A DNA stretch of 64,000 nucleotides from an uncultured Litoreibacter sp. (GCA_947494645.1 CANLVO010000001.1:434001-498000); one strand, 5' to 3'; counted from the stretch's first letter, positions 1-9,285 are shown. Translations and numbers: made by a program. The notes: generated from the letters alone by a model not told the origin.

Positions 1-323
1 AAGAGCGTCGAGCCCACCACATTTACGTGCAGCAACCCGCCCGGCAGTCGGCCCAGCCACGGGGCCAGCCCGGAAAACAGCGACCGGCCCAGACCGGCGG
101 CGACCAGCACCTCGCTCATCAAGATGAAGAGCGGCAGCGACAGCAATGGCGTCGGGATCACCGAGCCCCAGATGACGCCGCTGGAGAAGATGTCCATTGG
201 GATATTGGGCTTGAAGATCGACAGCAGCACATAGCCGGTGGCAAACAGCGACAGGCCGATCCAGACCGACCCCGCCAGCAAGGCCACGAACAGCAAAATT
301 GTGACGACGGCGATCTCAAACAT
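1..323 (-). CDS. dctM: TRAP transporter large permease DctM (N-terminal part, truncated by window)
   Basis: This is the start of the large membrane subunit of a tripartite ATP-independent periplasmic (TRAP) transporter, which carries an organic acid inward using an ion gradient. The ATG is at 323 and about 107 codons are visible before the window edge, so most of the roughly 430-residue protein is missing. The visible part begins MFEIAVVTILLF and is strongly hydrophobic. It contains SVIPTPLLSLPLFILMSE, typical of DctM N-termini. The start overlaps the end of dctQ by 8 bp, which indicates translational coupling. Family assignment is firm; the substrate is unknown, but the upstream hydantoinase genes suggest a hydantoin-, oxoproline- or amide-type compound. 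Confidence 0.9.
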   Translation of the reverse strand, partial: MFEIAVVTILLFVALLAGSVWIGLSLFATGYVLLSIFKPNIPMDIFSSGVIWGSVIPTPLLSLPLFILMSEVLVAAGLGRSLFSGLAPWLGRLPGGLLHVNVVGSTL

Positions 324-837
324 CTGACGGCTCCGCGTCAGCGTCGCGCCATTCGAACCTTTGCCCAAGGACGCGCCGGGCAAGCCGCGCAAACAGGTCC
401 AGCCACAGCTGCGTCAGGCCCCAAAGCACCACGGCCTGCGGCATCCAGAGCGGCGTTTTGGTGACGCTGGTGGCCAGAATATTGCGCTCGAAAGAGGTGG
501 AGACCTTGGTCCACATCGCCCAGACGATCAGCGCCACAATGACCAGAGCGACGATGTTGGCCACGATATCGAGACCCTTGCTCAGCCGCTCAGGCAGGAT
601 TTCCGCCAGCAGCGTGATGCGCACATGGGTGCCCGCACGAATGGCAGGCCCCGAGGCCAAGGCGAAGACGGCGGCCATGGCGTATTGGCTGAATTCCCAG
701 GTGAACGAAAAGCTTTGCGCCTGCGCACGCGCTACCAGCTCGGTCAGCATCAAAGCGCAATAACCGAAGATCAGGGCCACGGCGGCGGTCTCCGCCAGCC
801 GGGACAGGCGATCAATGAGGGTCAGGATAGGGGTCAT
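316..837 (-). CDS. dctQ: TRAP transporter small permease DctQ
   Basis: This is the small four-helix membrane subunit that bridges DctP and DctM. The ORF is open to 858, but the start at 837 (MTPILTLIDRL) is preferred because the extra residues MPRRTCL are charged and the family normally begins just before the first helix. Four hydrophobic stretches are visible: AVALIFGYCALML, FSQYAMAAVFALASG, IVANIVALVIVALIVWAMW and MPQAVVLWGLTQLWLDL. The central segment carries the usual DctQ pattern of a conserved aromatic-rich loop followed by GPAIRAGTHVRI. The length of about 173 residues is normal. It lies between dctP (42 bp away) and dctM (8-bp overlap) in one operon. The family assignment is secure. 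Confidence 0.9.
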   Translation of the reverse strand: MTPILTLIDRLSRLAETAAVALIFGYCALMLTELVARAQAQSFSFTWEFSQYAMAAVFALASGPAIRAGTHVRITLLAEILPERLSKGLDIVANIVALVIVALIVWAMWTKVSTSFERNILATSVTKTPLWMPQAVVLWGLTQLWLDLFARLARRVLGQRFEWRDADAEPSDV

Positions 838-879
838 CAGACATGTCCGCCGGGGCAATCTCTGCCCCGGCGGTTTGGC

Positions 880-1866
880 TTATTTGCCGACCTTGGCGGC
901 GTAGCTTTCGACCACGGCCTGCGCTTCAGGCACTTTGGCGAAGAACTCGCCCCACATTGCCTTGCCAGCCTCAGCCATTTTGGTTTTCAGGCTGTCATCG
1001 GCTTGCGAGATGGTCATGCCATTGTCGACCAGTACCTTGGTCTGCGCGCTGTCTTCAGCCGCGGATGCTGCCCAGAAATCGGCCTCCATCTTATCGGCGA
1101 GGCCCTGGATGACGCCGCGCTCCTCGTCGCTGAGCGCGTTCCACGCGTCCAGATTGACAGTCACCGCGTCAGGCGACATCGACCAGTTCAACGGGTTGAA
1201 ATGGCTGGTGAACTGATAGAGCTTCGAGTTCGCGCCGGTGGAGGTCGACGTCGCCGCCCCGTCCACGGTACCAGCGGCTACGGCAGCGGCCAGCTCGCCA
1301 AAGGGCAGCTCGACCGGAGCCGCGCCGAGGCGTTCAAGGAAGTCGAACGAGGTGGCATTGAACGCGCGGATGCGCTGGCCGTTCATGTCATCCGCGCTGA
1401 CCACGGCCTCCTTGGTATAGACGCCCGGTGACGGCCACGGCACGTAGTAGAGCACCTTTTGATTATGCTTGGCGAAGATCTCGTCATAGGTGGGGCCTGC
1501 GACCTCCAGCCATGTTTTCATCTCGTCTTGGCCTTGGATCAGGTAGGGCAGGGTGTCGACCCCCAGAAACGGCGCGTCGCCGGCTTGCAGGAACAGCAGC
1601 ATGTCGGCCATCTGGATGATGCCGTTCTCAACAGAGGACAGCTTCTCGGTGATCTTCACGCCGATCTCGCCCGACAGATGCACGGTGATGTCGACGGAGC
1701 CGTTCGTCCCCTCGCGCACGGCGTCGGCAAAGGCGATGGCGCTTTCGGCGTGGAAGTTATTGGCGCCCCAAGCGGTGCTCAGGTCCCATTTGGTCTCTGC
1801 CAAAGCGGCCCCGCTGCCGAGTACAAGGGCCGTGCTGGCGGTCAGTATGGTTTTCATCAGTGTCAT
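880..1866 (-). CDS. dctP: TRAP transporter solute-binding protein DctP
   Basis: This is the periplasmic substrate-binding subunit that delivers solute to the DctQM permease. The 328-residue product begins with a signal peptide (about residues 1-23, ending ALA before ETKWDLSTAW). The mature part shows DctP-family features: HAESAIAFADAVREGTNGSVDITVHLSGEIG near the N-terminus and PVELPFGELAAAVAAGTVDGA in the ligand-lobe hinge region. The ATG overlaps the hyuB stop by 4 bp, so it is coupled to hyuB in a hyuA-hyuB-dctPQM operon. This arrangement suggests that the imported compound is the hydantoinase substrate, but nothing in the binding protein identifies the ligand directly. Confidence 0.92.
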   Translation of the reverse strand: MTLMKTILTASTALVLGSGAALAETKWDLSTAWGANNFHAESAIAFADAVREGTNGSVDITVHLSGEIGVKITEKLSSVENGIIQMADMLLFLQAGDAPFLGVDTLPYLIQGQDEMKTWLEVAGPTYDEIFAKHNQKVLYYVPWPSPGVYTKEAVVSADDMNGQRIRAFNATSFDFLERLGAAPVELPFGELAAAVAAGTVDGAATSTSTGANSKLYQFTSHFNPLNWSMSPDAVTVNLDAWNALSDEERGVIQGLADKMEADFWAASAAEDSAQTKVLVDNGMTISQADDSLKTKMAEAGKAMWGEFFAKVPEAQAVVESYAAKVGK

Positions 1867-3518
1867 GTCGTCGTCCTCCCATTGGGTTTGAATGCGTAAA
1901 GGGATGTGGCTGCCTCGGTCGAGATCAGCCCGTCTGACAGATCGCGTGCGACCACGTCCCTGTCCCGGTCAGCGGGTATCCCAAACCCGCCACCGCCCGG
2001 CGTTTGTAGTATCAACCGCTCCCCCGCCGGAATGTCGTAAATGCCTTTATCGGTGATTTCTGTGCCATCGGTGATGGTCACGCGCCCCGCCGCCCCGTCA
2101 TGCCCCCCCTGACGGCCCGCGGGCCCGGTGGTCAGCCGTTCAAAGGCCGCCGCCGACAGCGACAGCGTTTCATGCGCACGCGCGCCGATCTCGATACGTT
2201 GTCCCAAGCCGCCGCGATAGGCTCCGGCGCCGCCCGTGTCGGGGGCAAATTCCTTGGAATGGTAGATCAACGGCGCGGCCACCTCCGCCACCTCAACCGG
2301 CACCGCGCCCACGCCAGAGGGGAAGGCCGTGGTCGACAACCCGTCCATGCCGGGCCGCGCGCCCATGCCGCCCAAAGCCACGTTCAGCGAGGTAAACGGC
2401 ACCTTGCCGGTGCCCGACAGCGACATCGTCCAAAGCGCGCCCGAGCTTTCGGCCAACACCTCGCCCGGCAAGGCTTGCTCCAGACAGCCCAGCATCAGGT
2501 CCGGCAGCGCTTGGCCAATGACGTGGCGGGCAGTGACCGGGCTGGGCCGCTCTGCGCTGACCACAAGCCCCGGCGGGGCGGTCACCCGGATGGCGTCCAG
2601 TGAGGCCTGATTGTTGGGGATATCCGGCGTCAAAAGCGCCCGGATGCCAAAGGCCGCATACGCAGCGGAGTAGTTCAGCGGGCAGTTGATCCCGCGTCTC
2701 ACCGCCTCGGAAGAGCCGCTCAAATCCACGTCGATTTGCCCGTCAGACACAGTCATCGCCGCACTCAGCTCAATCGGCGCGTCATACCCGTCGAGCAGCA
2801 GCTTGCTTTCATACCGGCCGTTGGGTGCGCGGGCGAGCGCGGATTTGGTGCCTTGTGCGGAGCTGTCAAAGATGAACTTCGACACGCTCGACAGGTCGTC
2901 CAATGCGTATTCCGTCATCAACTTACCGAGCCGCGACACACCGGTGTCGTTGCAGGTCAGAAGCGACAGGATATCGCCGCGGGCCTCATGCGGCACACGG
3001 GAATTTGTCGCGACAATGTCCAGCAGGTCCTCGTTCAGCTGCGCGCCCCGGCGCAAACGCATCACCGGGATAGTCACACCCTCCTCAAAGACGGAGGCCG
3101 CTTCCGCCGACCATCCCCGTCCGCCCACGTCGACAATATGGCTGGTCGAGGCCAGGTACCCGACGATCTTTCCGTCCACGAATACGGGTGTTACCACAAC
3201 GAAATCAAAGACATGGCCCGCACCTAGCCACGGATCGTTGGTCACCAACGCGTCGCCGGGCGACAACTGGTCAGGCGGTATGAATTGCAGCATCGCCCGC
3301 ACGGAGGCCGCCATGGTGTTCACATGCCCCGGCGTCCCGGTCACGGCCTGCGCCAGCATGTCCCCATCAGCGTTAAACACCCCCGCCGACAGGTCCCCCG
3401 CCTCGCGCACAATCGCGCCAAACGCGGCTCGCATCAGAGCATTTGCCTGCTCCTCACACACGGAAATCAGGCGGTTCCACAACACGTTGCGGGCCACGAT
3501 ATCCAGCTCGCCGCTCAT
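1863..3518 (-). CDS. hyuB: hydantoinase B/oxoprolinase family protein
   Basis: This is the B subunit of an ATP-dependent N-methylhydantoinase, 5-oxoprolinase or related acetone-carboxylase-like enzyme, which opens or carboxylates its substrate with help from the A subunit. The 551-residue protein matches the usual subunit length. Family motifs visible are NDPWLGAGHVFDFVVVTPVF near residue 90, a GRGWSAEAASVFEEG segment and a glycine-rich tail, LQTPGGGGFGIPADRDRDVVARDL. It overlaps hyuA upstream and dctP downstream by 4 bp each. The precise substrate cannot be read from sequence: hydantoinases, oxoprolinases and caprolactamases all share this pair. Confidence 0.92.
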   Translation of the reverse strand: MSGELDIVARNVLWNRLISVCEEQANALMRAAFGAIVREAGDLSAGVFNADGDMLAQAVTGTPGHVNTMAASVRAMLQFIPPDQLSPGDALVTNDPWLGAGHVFDFVVVTPVFVDGKIVGYLASTSHIVDVGGRGWSAEAASVFEEGVTIPVMRLRRGAQLNEDLLDIVATNSRVPHEARGDILSLLTCNDTGVSRLGKLMTEYALDDLSSVSKFIFDSSAQGTKSALARAPNGRYESKLLLDGYDAPIELSAAMTVSDGQIDVDLSGSSEAVRRGINCPLNYSAAYAAFGIRALLTPDIPNNQASLDAIRVTAPPGLVVSAERPSPVTARHVIGQALPDLMLGCLEQALPGEVLAESSGALWTMSLSGTGKVPFTSLNVALGGMGARPGMDGLSTTAFPSGVGAVPVEVAEVAAPLIYHSKEFAPDTGGAGAYRGGLGQRIEIGARAHETLSLSAAAFERLTTGPAGRQGGHDGAAGRVTITDGTEITDKGIYDIPAGERLILQTPGGGGFGIPADRDRDVVARDLSDGLISTEAATSLYAFKPNGRTTT

Positions 3519-5578
3519 GAGGCGTCACGCTCCATGACCAGATGGCCATGATCCGATTTGGTCACCGACCAGCCTGGCCGCACAAGAGTGGTGGTTTGCG
3601 CCTCGGGGATGACGACGGGCCCGTGATAAGTCTGCCCGTTCAATCCTTCCCGCGCGACCACGTTGTAGGACAGGCTGCCCCGCGCAGTGATATCGTAAAT
3701 GTTGCGCCGCGCAGATGGGGCGCTTGAGCCATCAACAGGCCTGTACGTCGCATTAGCTTCGTCGCGCATCTGCCGCGCCGTCACACTGACGGAGACCAGC
3801 TCCACAGCAATATTATCCAGCGTAAAGCCAATCAGCGCGCGGTAGCGGTCCTCAAACCGCTCTGACAGCCCCCCGAATTCCGCAGCCTCCCCCGTGCGCA
3901 AGGGCAATGTCAGATCCAGACCTTGCCCCTGATAGCGCAGCTCGGCCTTGATCACCGTTTCGATCTGATCTTCCGCGACCACGTCGGCGACGATGCTTTT
4001 GACATAGGTTTGCGCCGCTGCGATCCGCTTCGCCAAAGCTTCCGCGTCCAGCTCTGACAGCGGTTGCACCACCGAGAGCGCGCTTTCGAAAGCCACCGGA
4101 GAGTGCAGAAACCCAACTGCTGAGCCCACGCCCGCGTTTTGCGGCACGATGATCCGGCGGATCCCCAGCTTGTCGGCGATCCGCGCCCCGTGCAGGCCGC
4201 CCCCGCCGCCAGAGACCAGCAAATCAAAGCCGGAAATGTCGAGGCCCAACTCGACGCCATGTACTCGGGCGGCGTTGGCCATGGTCTCGTCTGCCAGCTC
4301 GATAATGCCCGCAGCCGCAGGCTCCACCGCATCCAGACCCAGCGGCTTTTGCACATGTCTTGCAATCGCCTTGGGCGCGCGGTGCGGCTCCAGTTCAATG
4401 ATGCCGCCCGCAAACCCGTCCGCGTCAATGTTACCAACCGCCAGATGCGCGTCGGTGATTGTGGCCTCGTCACCGCCTTGACCGTATGCCGCGGGGCCGG
4501 GTTCAGCGCCCGCGCTTTTGGGGCCGACTTTCAAACGGCCGAGCCCGTCAATCGCGGCAATTGAGCCGCCCCCTGCGCCGATTTCCACCAGCTCAACCGT
4601 TGGCACTTTGACGGGCAGCCCGCTGCCTTTGACGTCACGCCAAGCGCGGGCCACTTCGAACCGGCGGCTGGTCTTGGGCGTGCCGTTCTCAATGAAGCAA
4701 ATCTTCGCTGTGGTTCCGCCAATATCCAGCGACAACGTTTTGTCAGAGCCCACCTCGCGCGCAATATGCGCGGCCAGTGCGACCCCGCCCGCAGGCCCGC
4801 CTTCGACCAGCCGAATAGGAAAGCGCGTGGCCTGATCGACGGTCGTCAACGCGCCATCAGACAGCATCATCAGGAAAGAGCCGTTGAAGCCCTTGCCCTG
4901 AAGCTGCGTCTGCAACTTGCCGACATAGCGAGACATCAGCGGGCGCACATAGGCATTCGCGCAAACGGTCGAGAACCGCTCATACTCACGGATTTCTCCG
5001 GCCACGTCCGAGCTCAGGCAGATCGTGACGTCATTGCCCAGCAGCCGCTGCAGCCGGGCGGCAACATAATGTTCATGGTCAGGGTTCTTGTAGGAATGCA
5101 GAAACCCGATGGCGACAGCCTCGACCGATTGGCGCCGCAACTCGCCCGCGACCGCGTCAATCTCGGCGTCACTCGGGGCAAGCGCGACCGTGCCATCCGC
5201 CAGCACCCGCTCCGCAAGCCCCAACCGCAGGGGACGGGCCACCAGAGGTTCAGGCAGCGCGATATCAAGCGCATATTGCTCGAAGCGTTTCTCGTAGCGC
5301 ATCGCCAGCACGTCGCGGAACCCTGCAGTGGTTATGAACCCGGTCTTGGCCCCGCGCCGCTCGATCAGCGCGTTCGTGGCCAGCGTCGTGCCGTGCACCA
5401 CATGCGAGATGTCGGCATGGGTCTTTGAGATGCGCGTCAAAAGCCGCTCCACCCCGTCCAGGGCGGCCACTTCCGGGCTGCTTGGGCTGGTCAGCACTTT
5501 GACAGAGGACATCCCCTCGGCCGTCTGCGCGACGACATCTGTAAATGTTCCCCCAATGTCGATTGCAAACCGAACCAT
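3515..5578 (-). CDS. hyuA: hydantoinase A/oxoprolinase family protein
   Basis: This is the ATP-binding A subunit that pairs with HyuB. It has 687 residues and an actin/ASKHA-like fold. The phosphate-binding loop IDIGGTFTDVVA lies at residues 6-17, and a second nucleotide-binding loop, LDIGGTTAKICF, lies near residue 280. EIGAGGGSIAAID and LVSGGGGGLHGARIADKLGI follow in the central and C-terminal parts. It is the first gene of the hyuAB-dctPQM operon. No Shine-Dalgarno sequence precedes the ATG. A promoter-like -10 element ends 6 nt before the start codon, so the message is probably leaderless (see the promoter entry). The substrate is unassigned. Confidence 0.93.
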   Translation of the reverse strand: MVRFAIDIGGTFTDVVAQTAEGMSSVKVLTSPSSPEVAALDGVERLLTRISKTHADISHVVHGTTLATNALIERRGAKTGFITTAGFRDVLAMRYEKRFEQYALDIALPEPLVARPLRLGLAERVLADGTVALAPSDAEIDAVAGELRRQSVEAVAIGFLHSYKNPDHEHYVAARLQRLLGNDVTICLSSDVAGEIREYERFSTVCANAYVRPLMSRYVGKLQTQLQGKGFNGSFLMMLSDGALTTVDQATRFPIRLVEGGPAGGVALAAHIAREVGSDKTLSLDIGGTTAKICFIENGTPKTSRRFEVARAWRDVKGSGLPVKVPTVELVEIGAGGGSIAAIDGLGRLKVGPKSAGAEPGPAAYGQGGDEATITDAHLAVGNIDADGFAGGIIELEPHRAPKAIARHVQKPLGLDAVEPAAAGIIELADETMANAARVHGVELGLDISGFDLLVSGGGGGLHGARIADKLGIRRIIVPQNAGVGSAVGFLHSPVAFESALSVVQPLSELDAEALAKRIAAAQTYVKSIVADVVAEDQIETVIKAELRYQGQGLDLTLPLRTGEAAEFGGLSERFEDRYRALIGFTLDNIAVELVSVSVTARQMRDEANATYRPVDGSSAPSARRNIYDITARGSLSYNVVAREGLNGQTYHGPVVIPEAQTTTLVRPGWSVTKSDHGHLVMERDAS

Positions 5579-5584
5579 TCAAAA

Positions 5585-5613
5585 TAAGTACGTACTTAAT
5601 AAAATTGAGTCAA
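5585..5613 (-). promoter_or_regulatory. putative leaderless promoter with overlapping palindromic operator upstream of hyuA
   Basis: Read on the minus strand there is TTGACT (5613-5608), a 17-bp spacer, then TACTTA (5590-5585), and the hyuA ATG begins 6 nt further on at 5578. Transcription would therefore start at or next to the ATG. The -10 lies inside the perfect 14-bp palindrome TAAGTACGTACTTA (5585-5598), a natural repressor site. No regulator gene lies beside it in this window. Confidence 0.55.
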
Positions 5614-5692
5614 CAAAATTGGAGGAGGCTACGTGGCTGGCTTCCGTTTTGATTAGTCTTGGGCGAGAGGCGGGACACCCAACCGCCACACA

Positions 5693-5941
5693 TCAGTGCA
5701 GCCGGGCCCGCCCGATATAGCCGTCAATCATCTCTTCCCCGAGCGCCCGCATCGCTTCCAGACGGTGCAGCCCCTCCATCAGGATATAGTCCTCCCCGTC
5801 CTCGCGGACCCGAATGGGGGTGGTCTGGCTATTTTCGAGAATATCCTCGGCCAGCGCCTCGACCTTGTCGGGCTCAAGCGTTTTGCGCCGTTTCACAGGG
5901 ACACGGATGCGGGCCACAGGCAGGGGGAGTTTCACAGGCAT
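5693..5941 (-). CDS. small ParB N-terminal-domain-like protein
   Basis: An 82-residue protein consisting of little more than a ParB/sulfiredoxin-like domain. After a basic N-terminus (PVARIRVPVKRRKTLEPDKVEALAEDI) it has TPIRVREDGEDYILMEGLHRLEAMRALGEE, which matches the ParB pattern of a beta strand followed by G-x-x-R-x-x-A (here EGLHRLEAM). The start at 5941 was chosen because the domain begins there; the frame stays open to 6379, but that part is antisense to lepA and looks non-coding. It is too short to include the helix-turn-helix and dimer domains of a true ParB, so a chromosome-partitioning role is unlikely. It is divergent from lepA. Confidence 0.75.
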   Translation of the reverse strand: MPVKLPLPVARIRVPVKRRKTLEPDKVEALAEDILENSQTTPIRVREDGEDYILMEGLHRLEAMRALGEEMIDGYIGRARLH

Positions 5942-6127
5942 GGCCCCACCTTGCACCCCGCCGCCCCGGATGACCAGACCAAGCGCCGCACCCGGCCAGT
6001 GCAGACGGGTTAACAGCGGGTTAATTGGAAAACCCAACGCCTTTGATATCAGCAGCTTACAAGTTCCGGCGCATGCGCCGGGCGGCCCCGCTTGACCGCG
6101 TCTCGTTTCAGCCTCATATCCTCCCTC

Positions 6128-7942
6128 ATGACCGATCTCGCACATATCCGTAATTTCTCGATCGTGGCCCATATCGACCACGGCAAATCCACCCTCGCCG
6201 ACCGGCTCATCCAAGAGACCGGTACGGTGAAGGACCGCGATATGAAAGAGCAAATGCTCGACAGCATGGATATCGAACGCGAGCGCGGCATCACCATCAA
6301 GGCCAACACCGTCCGGATCGATTACCACGCCGATGACGGGCAGGATTACGTCCTGAACCTGATCGACACCCCCGGCCACGTCGATTTTGCCTACGAGGTC
6401 TCCCGCTCCATGCGCGCGGTCGAAGGCTCCTTGCTTGTGGTGGACTCAAGCCAAGGCGTCGAGGCCCAGACGCTCGCCAATGTCTACCACGCCATCGACG
6501 CCGATCACGAGATCGTCCCCGTTCTGAACAAGATCGACCTGCCTGCCTCCGACTGCGACCGCGTGGCCGAGCAGATCGAAGACGTCATCGGCATTGATGC
6601 GACCGGCGCCATTCAGGTCTCCGCCAAGACCGGGCAGGGCATCCACGAAACACTCGAGGCTATCGTCAACGAGCTACCCGCCCCCAAAGGCGAGCGCGAC
6701 GCGCCGCTGAAAGCCATGCTGGTGGACTCGTGGTACGATAGCTACCTCGGCGTCATCGTGCTGGTCCGTATCATCGACGGCGTCCTGAAAAAGGGCGAAC
6801 GCATCAAGATGATGTCGAACAACTCGACCCACCATGTCGACCGCATCGGCGTCTTCAAGCCCGAACGCGAGGATATCGCCGAGCTTGGCCCCGGCGAGAT
6901 CGGCTTCCTGACGGCGTCGATCAAACAGGTGCGTGACACCCGCGTGGGCGACACGATCACCCATGAAAAGAAAGGCACGACGGAAGCGCTGCCGGGCTTC
7001 AAGCCGTCCCAGCCTGTGGTGTTCTGTGGCCTCTTCCCGGTGGACTCGGCCCAGTTCGAAGACCTGCGCGACGCCATCGAAAAGCTGGCCCTGAACGATG
7101 CGAGCTTCTCCTACGAGATGGAAACCTCCGCCGCTCTGGGCTTCGGCTTCCGCTGCGGGTTCCTTGGCCTGCTGCACCTCGAGGTCATCCGCGACCGGAT
7201 CGAGCGCGAATATGACATCGAGCTGATCACCACTGCGCCGTCGGTGATTTACCACATCTACATGCGCGCCCCCGAAGGCGAGCAGGGCGAAATGATCGAG
7301 CTGCACAACCCCGCCGACATGCCTGACCTGACCCATGTCGACCACCTCGAAGAGCCGCGCATCAAGGCGACTATTCTGGTGCCCGACGAATATCTCGGCG
7401 ACGTGCTGAAGCTCTGCCAGGACCGCCGTGGCATCCAAGAAGACCTGACCTATGCCGGCTCCCGCGCGATGGTGGTCTACGATCTGCCGCTGAACGAGGT
7501 GGTGTTCGACTTCTACGACCGCCTGAAATCTGTGACCAAAGGCTACGCGTCGTTTGACTACCAGATGACAGGCTACCGCACCGACCATCTGGTCAAAATG
7601 CAAATCCTCGTCAATGACGAGCCCGTCGACGCATTGTCGGTCATGGTCCACCGCGACCGGGCGGAGATGCGCGGCCGCGCCATGGTCGAAAAGCTGAAAG
7701 ACCTGATCCCCCGCCACATGTTCAAAATCCCGATCCAAGCGGCCATCGGTGGCCGGATTATTGCGAGGGAAACCCTCGCCGCCCTGCGCAAAGACGTGAC
7801 TGCTAAGTGTTACGGCGGGGATGCGTCACGGAAGCGCAAGCTGCTGGACAAACAAAAGGCAGGCAAAAAGAAGATGCGCCAGTTCGGGAAAGTGGATATA
7901 CCTCAAGAGGCGTTTATTTCGGCGCTGAAGATGGACTCGTAA
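6128..7942 (+). CDS. lepA: elongation factor 4 (LepA), ribosome back-translocase
   Basis: This is the translation GTPase EF4, which acts on stalled ribosomes and 30S assembly. The chosen ATG at 6128 ([22 protein letters not shown]) gives 604 residues, the usual family length; the frame extends to 6092, but those residues are not conserved. GTPase motifs are intact: G1 [10 protein letters not shown]2 region [10 protein letters not shown]3 DTPGHVDF and G4 NKIDLP. The C-terminus carries the LepA-specific basic region [37 protein letters not shown]. Base composition is typical of the GC-rich core, and it forms the right edge of core DNA before an AT-rich islet begins at 7943. Confidence 0.97.
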   Translation: MTDLAHIRNFSIVAHIDHGKSTLADRLIQETGTVKDRDMKEQMLDSMDIERERGITIKANTVRIDYHADDGQDYVLNLIDTPGHVDFAYEVSRSMRAVEGSLLVVDSSQGVEAQTLANVYHAIDADHEIVPVLNKIDLPASDCDRVAEQIEDVIGIDATGAIQVSAKTGQGIHETLEAIVNELPAPKGERDAPLKAMLVDSWYDSYLGVIVLVRIIDGVLKKGERIKMMSNNSTHHVDRIGVFKPEREDIAELGPGEIGFLTASIKQVRDTRVGDTITHEKKGTTEALPGFKPSQPVVFCGLFPVDSAQFEDLRDAIEKLALNDASFSYEMETSAALGFGFRCGFLGLLHLEVIRDRIEREYDIELITTAPSVIYHIYMRAPEGEQGEMIELHNPADMPDLTHVDHLEEPRIKATILVPDEYLGDVLKLCQDRRGIQEDLTYAGSRAMVVYDLPLNEVVFDFYDRLKSVTKGYASFDYQMTGYRTDHLVKMQILVNDEPVDALSVMVHRDRAEMRGRAMVEKLKDLIPRHMFKIPIQAAIGGRIIARETLAALRKDVTAKCYGGDASRKRKLLDKQKAGKKKMRQFGKVDIPQEAFISALKMDS

Positions 7943-8239
7943 CTTGCCATGTGCTGCGGCTTTATGGTGAGAGATAGCTCTTACCAGTGCCTATCGCTCT
8001 CCCAAGTTATCGAAATTCTAGGTTTATCTTAGTGCCAGCTGTCCCCGGTCAGAGACTACGATCCCAATCATCGCACCCGAGCCATGCCGAAGGCGGGGGG
8101 AGTCGGGCATGCTTCAAAATAAAAACTAGTTGGACAGTAATCCACCTCTTCCCATAGGTCTGCTCGCAAGTTTGTCTTGCGCCGATGAGGCAACTGGGTC
8201 AAGATTTAGCGGATTATTACAAATTTATTTGGGCTTGCT
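7943..8239. other. AT-richer intergenic segment after lepA
   Basis: No gene is recognisable in these 297 bases. A weak 8-bp hairpin (7966-7973 with 7978-7985, one G-U pair) could serve as the lepA terminator, but no T-tract follows. Composition falls abruptly from the lepA level, marking the start of accessory DNA. The last part presumably holds the promoter of the next gene; no clear -35/-10 pair was found. Confidence 0.5.
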
Positions 8240-8644
8240 ATGAATCCCGCCGAGCTAATTACACTTGGGCTAAATAAAGTTCCGGCAACGAAATGGGGAT
8301 TGGGTGTCGCAGCTTTAGCTGCAATGGCGATCGTAGTATTTTCGAATAGCGACGATCCAGTTGTCCCAATTGTGGGCGCTGCTCTTATTATCGCAGGCGC
8401 TTTTCTGCTAATATTGATGTCGGCTGCCGCTGGTAGTCTTGAAGGTGGTGTTGGTGATGTACTTGTCGGTCCGCTCAAGTTTCTTGTTTGGTCCCTAACT
8501 TTGTTGTTTGTGGCCTTTCTAGTGTTGTTGCTATTGTCAGCATTTGGATTTCTGCCAAATAGCCAAAGTGTTTTTCAAGGATTTGAGAAAGCAGTCAGCG
8601 GTCTATCTGGAATAGAGCCAACAATCGAGGATTTGTTTGAATGA
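8240..8644 (+). CDS. hypothetical membrane protein, three predicted helices
   Basis: An unrecognised 134-residue integral membrane protein. Three hydrophobic helices are visible: GLGVAALAAMAIVVFS (about 20-36), PVVPIVGAALIIAGAFLLILMSAAAG (about 40-65) and FLVWSLTLLFVAFLVLLLLSAFGFL (about 81-105), followed by a short acidic tail ending IEPTIEDLFE. Its stop overlaps the next ATG by 4 bp (ATGA), so the two genes form a translationally coupled pair. Codon use is AT-richer than in lepA upstream, which suggests recent acquisition. No known domain is apparent and no function is proposed. Confidence 0.7.
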   Translation: MNPAELITLGLNKVPATKWGLGVAALAAMAIVVFSNSDDPVVPIVGAALIIAGAFLLILMSAAAGSLEGGVGDVLVGPLKFLVWSLTLLFVAFLVLLLLSAFGFLPNSQSVFQGFEKAVSGLSGIEPTIEDLFE

Positions 8645-9273
8645 TTGCCCAGAGATACTTCTACCTTATTTCGTTGATTTTTGCCTTCGCGGTGGCGGAT
8701 CCATTAAGTGCTCAGAGTTCTTGTCTGGCGGGCTTGACCAAGAGTTCAAAGGCCACAGAATTGCTTTCCTGCTTAAAGAATTTCGAAAGCCGAGTAGCTC
8801 AGCTAGAAACTTTAGCCGAAAGCAACAGAAATGGGTTGGCGGGGGTTTCGACCTACGACGACTCAAAGTTAGCTTCGCGCGTTGAAAAGCTAGAAAATAC
8901 TCAAGGTACGACTGCGTTTCTTTCCGAACAAGCTGCTTCGGCGGGACTATCGGTCGTCGCATCCGGGTTAATCAAATCTTCTGAATTTCGGGACTACAAA
9001 GGAAGCTTGCGCGCGAGTGTAAAAACGGACTTGTCACAATTTGAAACCCCAAAGATATTTGTTTCAATCAAAGGGCGTGGATTCAACTGGTACGTTTCTC
9101 CATCAATCTACCCCTATCGGTATGAAGAATCGCTTCCCGCCGATTGGGACAGCGGATTCGACGTTTTTGTTTACAAGGGTTTTGGTCTCCAGCAAACAAC
9201 TGCCACGGCTGTCGAATTGGCCCGCAGCTATGATTGGCAAATAGACTGGGTTGTTGTCGCGCCTGAGGACTAG
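8641..9273 (+). CDS. hypothetical exported protein with coiled-coil segment
   Basis: An unrecognised 210-residue protein with a predicted signal peptide (about residues 1-24, ending PLSAQSS). The pattern around residues 45-90, FESRVAQLETLAES then SRVEKLENTQGT, suggests a short coiled coil. The C-terminal half is rich in aromatic residues (FNWYVSPSIYPYRYEESLPADWDSGFDVFVYKGF). It is coupled to the membrane protein upstream by a 4-bp overlap, so the two may act together at the cell envelope. Composition is AT-rich compared with the core. Three REP-like palindromes and a dead RAYT transposase follow, suggesting the islet was assembled from mobile DNA. Function unknown. Confidence 0.7.
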   Translation: MIAQRYFYLISLIFAFAVADPLSAQSSCLAGLTKSSKATELLSCLKNFESRVAQLETLAESNRNGLAGVSTYDDSKLASRVEKLENTQGTTAFLSEQAASAGLSVVASGLIKSSEFRDYKGSLRASVKTDLSQFETPKIFVSIKGRGFNWYVSPSIYPYRYEESLPADWDSGFDVFVYKGFGLQQTTATAVELARSYDWQIDWVVVAPED

Positions 9274-9285
9274 TTCTAGCAACCC

